DNA from: Paeniglutamicibacter gangotriensis Lz1y
Lineage (GTDB): Bacteria; Actinomycetota; Actinomycetes; Actinomycetales; Micrococcaceae
NCBI RefSeq assembly: GCF_000348945.1
Contig: NZ_AOCK01000007.1
Span: forward strand, 124,001 to 188,000
DNA: 64,000 bases
Direction: 5' to 3'
Below, piece by piece: positions 62,829 to 64,000 of this stretch. Made by a program: the position numbers and the translations under genes. How positions within the stretch are numbered: position 1 is the stretch's first letter; each line of letters begins with the position of its first letter. The notes below the pieces were generated by a model. That model did not search any database and was not told the DNA's origin. It was given only the letters and a program-made list of their open reading frames with translations.

Positions 62829-63676
62829 CGGAACACCCGTTCTTCCTCGGGCAGCCTGCCGATGCGCATCATCGTCCGATAACAGATGAACGAGACCACC
62901 AAGCCTCCGATGAGCACCAGCATGCCGCTGAACGAGGTGTAGGCGATCACCGCCGCCGGTTGCCCGGCCAGCAGAAGCAGAATCACCCAGGGAGCACCGA
63001 TGGCCAGCCGGGCTGCGGACACCGTCCAGGACTGCCGCGCTTCCAACTCCCCGCGGGTCCGGGCCGAGTCGCGCAGGAAGGAGCTGAGGGTACCGAGCAT
63101 TTCGCCTAAGTCCGTGCCGCCGACCTCGCGGGTGATGCGCAGCGCCTCAACGATCTTGTCGGCCACCGGGTCGGCCAGACGTTTGGCGAGCCCCTCAAGC
63201 GAATCGTTGAAACGTGCGGTGGCACGGTAGTCCAGACCGAAGTCGGAGAAGGCCGGACGCAGGGCTTCGGGCCCTTGTGCCCCCAGCTGAGTCAGGGCCT
63301 CGGGCAGCGACATCCCTGCGCGAATCGCAGAGCGCAGGTGGTCCACTACGTCAGGCCATTGCTCCCGGAGGTTGGCCGCACGCTTGTTTCCCTGGTGGCG
63401 CACCAGCATCCAAGGCGCACCGGCACCGAACCCGGCAAAGGTCAGCGCAATTAGCGGGGCACCGGTGAGGATCAGTACCACGAGTCCGACGATGACCGCG
63501 GAGGTGATCGATGCGGTGATGAATCCGCCGCGGGTGACCTTGTCCAGCCCGGCATGAAGCAGCAGGGTTTCGATGCGGCCGTTGGAGGTCTTGATCCCGT
63601 GGCCCGGCACCGAGGTGAAGGCCCGGAACACCAAGAGCAGCCCGAAGCCGAGGGTGAGACCTAGGAAGATGCTCAT
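62825..63676 (-). CDS. tadB: TadB-type pilus assembly inner-membrane protein
   Basis: The 283-residue protein has an N-terminal helix, a pair of helices (about 45-90), a GspF domain (WPDVVDHLRSAIRAGMSLPEALTQLG) and C-terminal helices. It is the partner of the TadC protein. The ATG at 63676 overlaps the TadA stop by four bases. The longer frame runs antisense to TadA and is discarded. Confidence 0.9.
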   Translation of the reverse strand: MSIFLGLTLGFGLLLVFRAFTSVPGHGIKTSNGRIETLLLHAGLDKVTRGGFITASITSAVIVGLVVLILTGAPLIALTFAGFGAGAPWMLVRHQGNKRAANLREQWPDVVDHLRSAIRAGMSLPEALTQLGAQGPEALRPAFSDFGLDYRATARFNDSLEGLAKRLADPVADKIVEALRITREVGGTDLGEMLGTLSSFLRDSARTRGELEARQSWTVSAARLAIGAPWVILLLLAGQPAAVIAYTSFSGMLVLIGGLVVSFICYRTMMRIGRLPEEERVFR

Positions 63677-64000
63677 GCCACCAGCCGTCCCAGTTCGGCC
63701 ACGTCGATTCCTGCTTCGAGGAGCTTCTGGTGGGCAAGGTCCGCCGTTGGAGCCAGCACCAGCTCCCCCTCGTGATGTTCGAACAGTGTGGTGGTCTCGA
63801 TGGCCCCGTTTTCCACCCGGCGCCCCAGCGCCAGGATTTCCCCGATGAACCGCTGTCCTGCGGCATCGCGTCGGCAGTGCACCACCAGGTCGAGGCACGC
63901 TGCCACCGTGGGAACCACAAATGCCGCGGAAATATTTTCACCGGCGAGCAACGGCAACGTGCAGATCTTGGTCACGGCATCGTGCGCGGAGTTCGCGTGC
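63673..64000 (-). CDS. tadA: TadA/CpaF secretion ATPase (3' part only)
   Basis: Only the C-terminal 108 residues are in the window; the 5' end lies beyond position 64000. The fragment begins ARELRAHDAVTKICTLPLLAGENIS, the standard CpaF C-terminal segment, and ends at Ala before the TadB start. The complete protein would be a hexameric ATPase that powers Tad pilus assembly. It is the most upstream tad gene visible. Confidence 0.88.
   Translation of the reverse strand, partial: HANSAHDAVTKICTLPLLAGENISAAFVVPTVAACLDLVVHCRRDAAGQRFIGEILALGRRVENGAIETTTLFEHHEGELVLAPTADLAHQKLLEAGIDVAELGRLVA

Overview
The window is a piece of a high-GC actinobacterial chromosome, most likely a member of the Micrococcaceae (Arthrobacter or Paeniglutamicibacter type). 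The evidence is GC-rich third codon positions, an mtrA-mtrB-lpqB signalling cluster, a SecA without a C-terminal zinc motif, an ssrA-smpB-ftsX-ftsE-prfB block, a DUF222/HNH gene and Tad pilus genes. Gene order is close to several separate Mycobacterium tuberculosis neighbourhoods (Rv2173-Rv2175c, Rv3235-Rv3246c, Rv3015c-Rv3029c and Rv3100c-Rv3105c). Genus-level placement is inference.

Layout. Positions 1-3.4 kb hold a polyprenyl synthetase, an Rv2175c-like DNA-binding protein and a secreted LysM/transglycosylase cell-wall enzyme. Positions 3.4-9.8 kb hold a giant NAD-glutamate dehydrogenase translationally coupled to a PdtaS-like sensor kinase. Positions 9.8-14.1 kb hold a small Tad-related pair (CpaE-like and SAF/CpaB-like), a LysM membrane protein and an Rv3235-type protein. 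Positions 14-24.2 kb hold secA, a YcaQ-type glycosylase, hpf, comF and the lpqB-mtrB-mtrA operon. Positions 24.4-35.9 kb hold a membrane protein, a MetE-like protein with a chorismate mutase, a complete dipeptide-type ABC importer, an MFS exporter, and small proteins including one frameshifted membrane protein. Positions 35.9-48.7 kb hold mnmA, a cysteine desulfurase, a folP2-like/RibD-like pair, a J-domain protein, trmL, a PIG-L deacetylase, etfA/etfB and an HtrA protease. Positions 49-54 kb hold a TPM-domain protein with PspA, and a DUF222/HNH protein. Positions 54-60 kb hold tmRNA, smpB, an M23 hydrolase, ftsX, ftsE and prfB. Positions 60.2-64 kb hold the 3' part of a Tad (Flp pilus) operon that runs off the right edge.

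How the genes fit together. Many serve the cell envelope: MtrAB-LpqB signalling, three LysM or M23 wall proteins, FtsEX with its probable hydrolase, SecA, HtrA and PspA. A phased TCACAA repeat array upstream of the LysM/transglycosylase gene resembles published MtrA sites and may tie that gene to the mtrA encoded 22 kb away. Ribosome rescue and hibernation (ssrA, smpB, hpf, prfB) and tRNA modification (mnmA with its desulfurase, trmL) form a second theme.

I saw no CRISPR array, insertion sequence, prophage, defence island or tRNA gene. The window is mainly core genome. The most unusual material is regulatory: phased repeats at 1645-1706 and 12515-12564, palindromes before gdh, and stem-loops between operon genes. 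There are also a few degenerate enzymes and a Tad system split into two loci about 48 kb apart.
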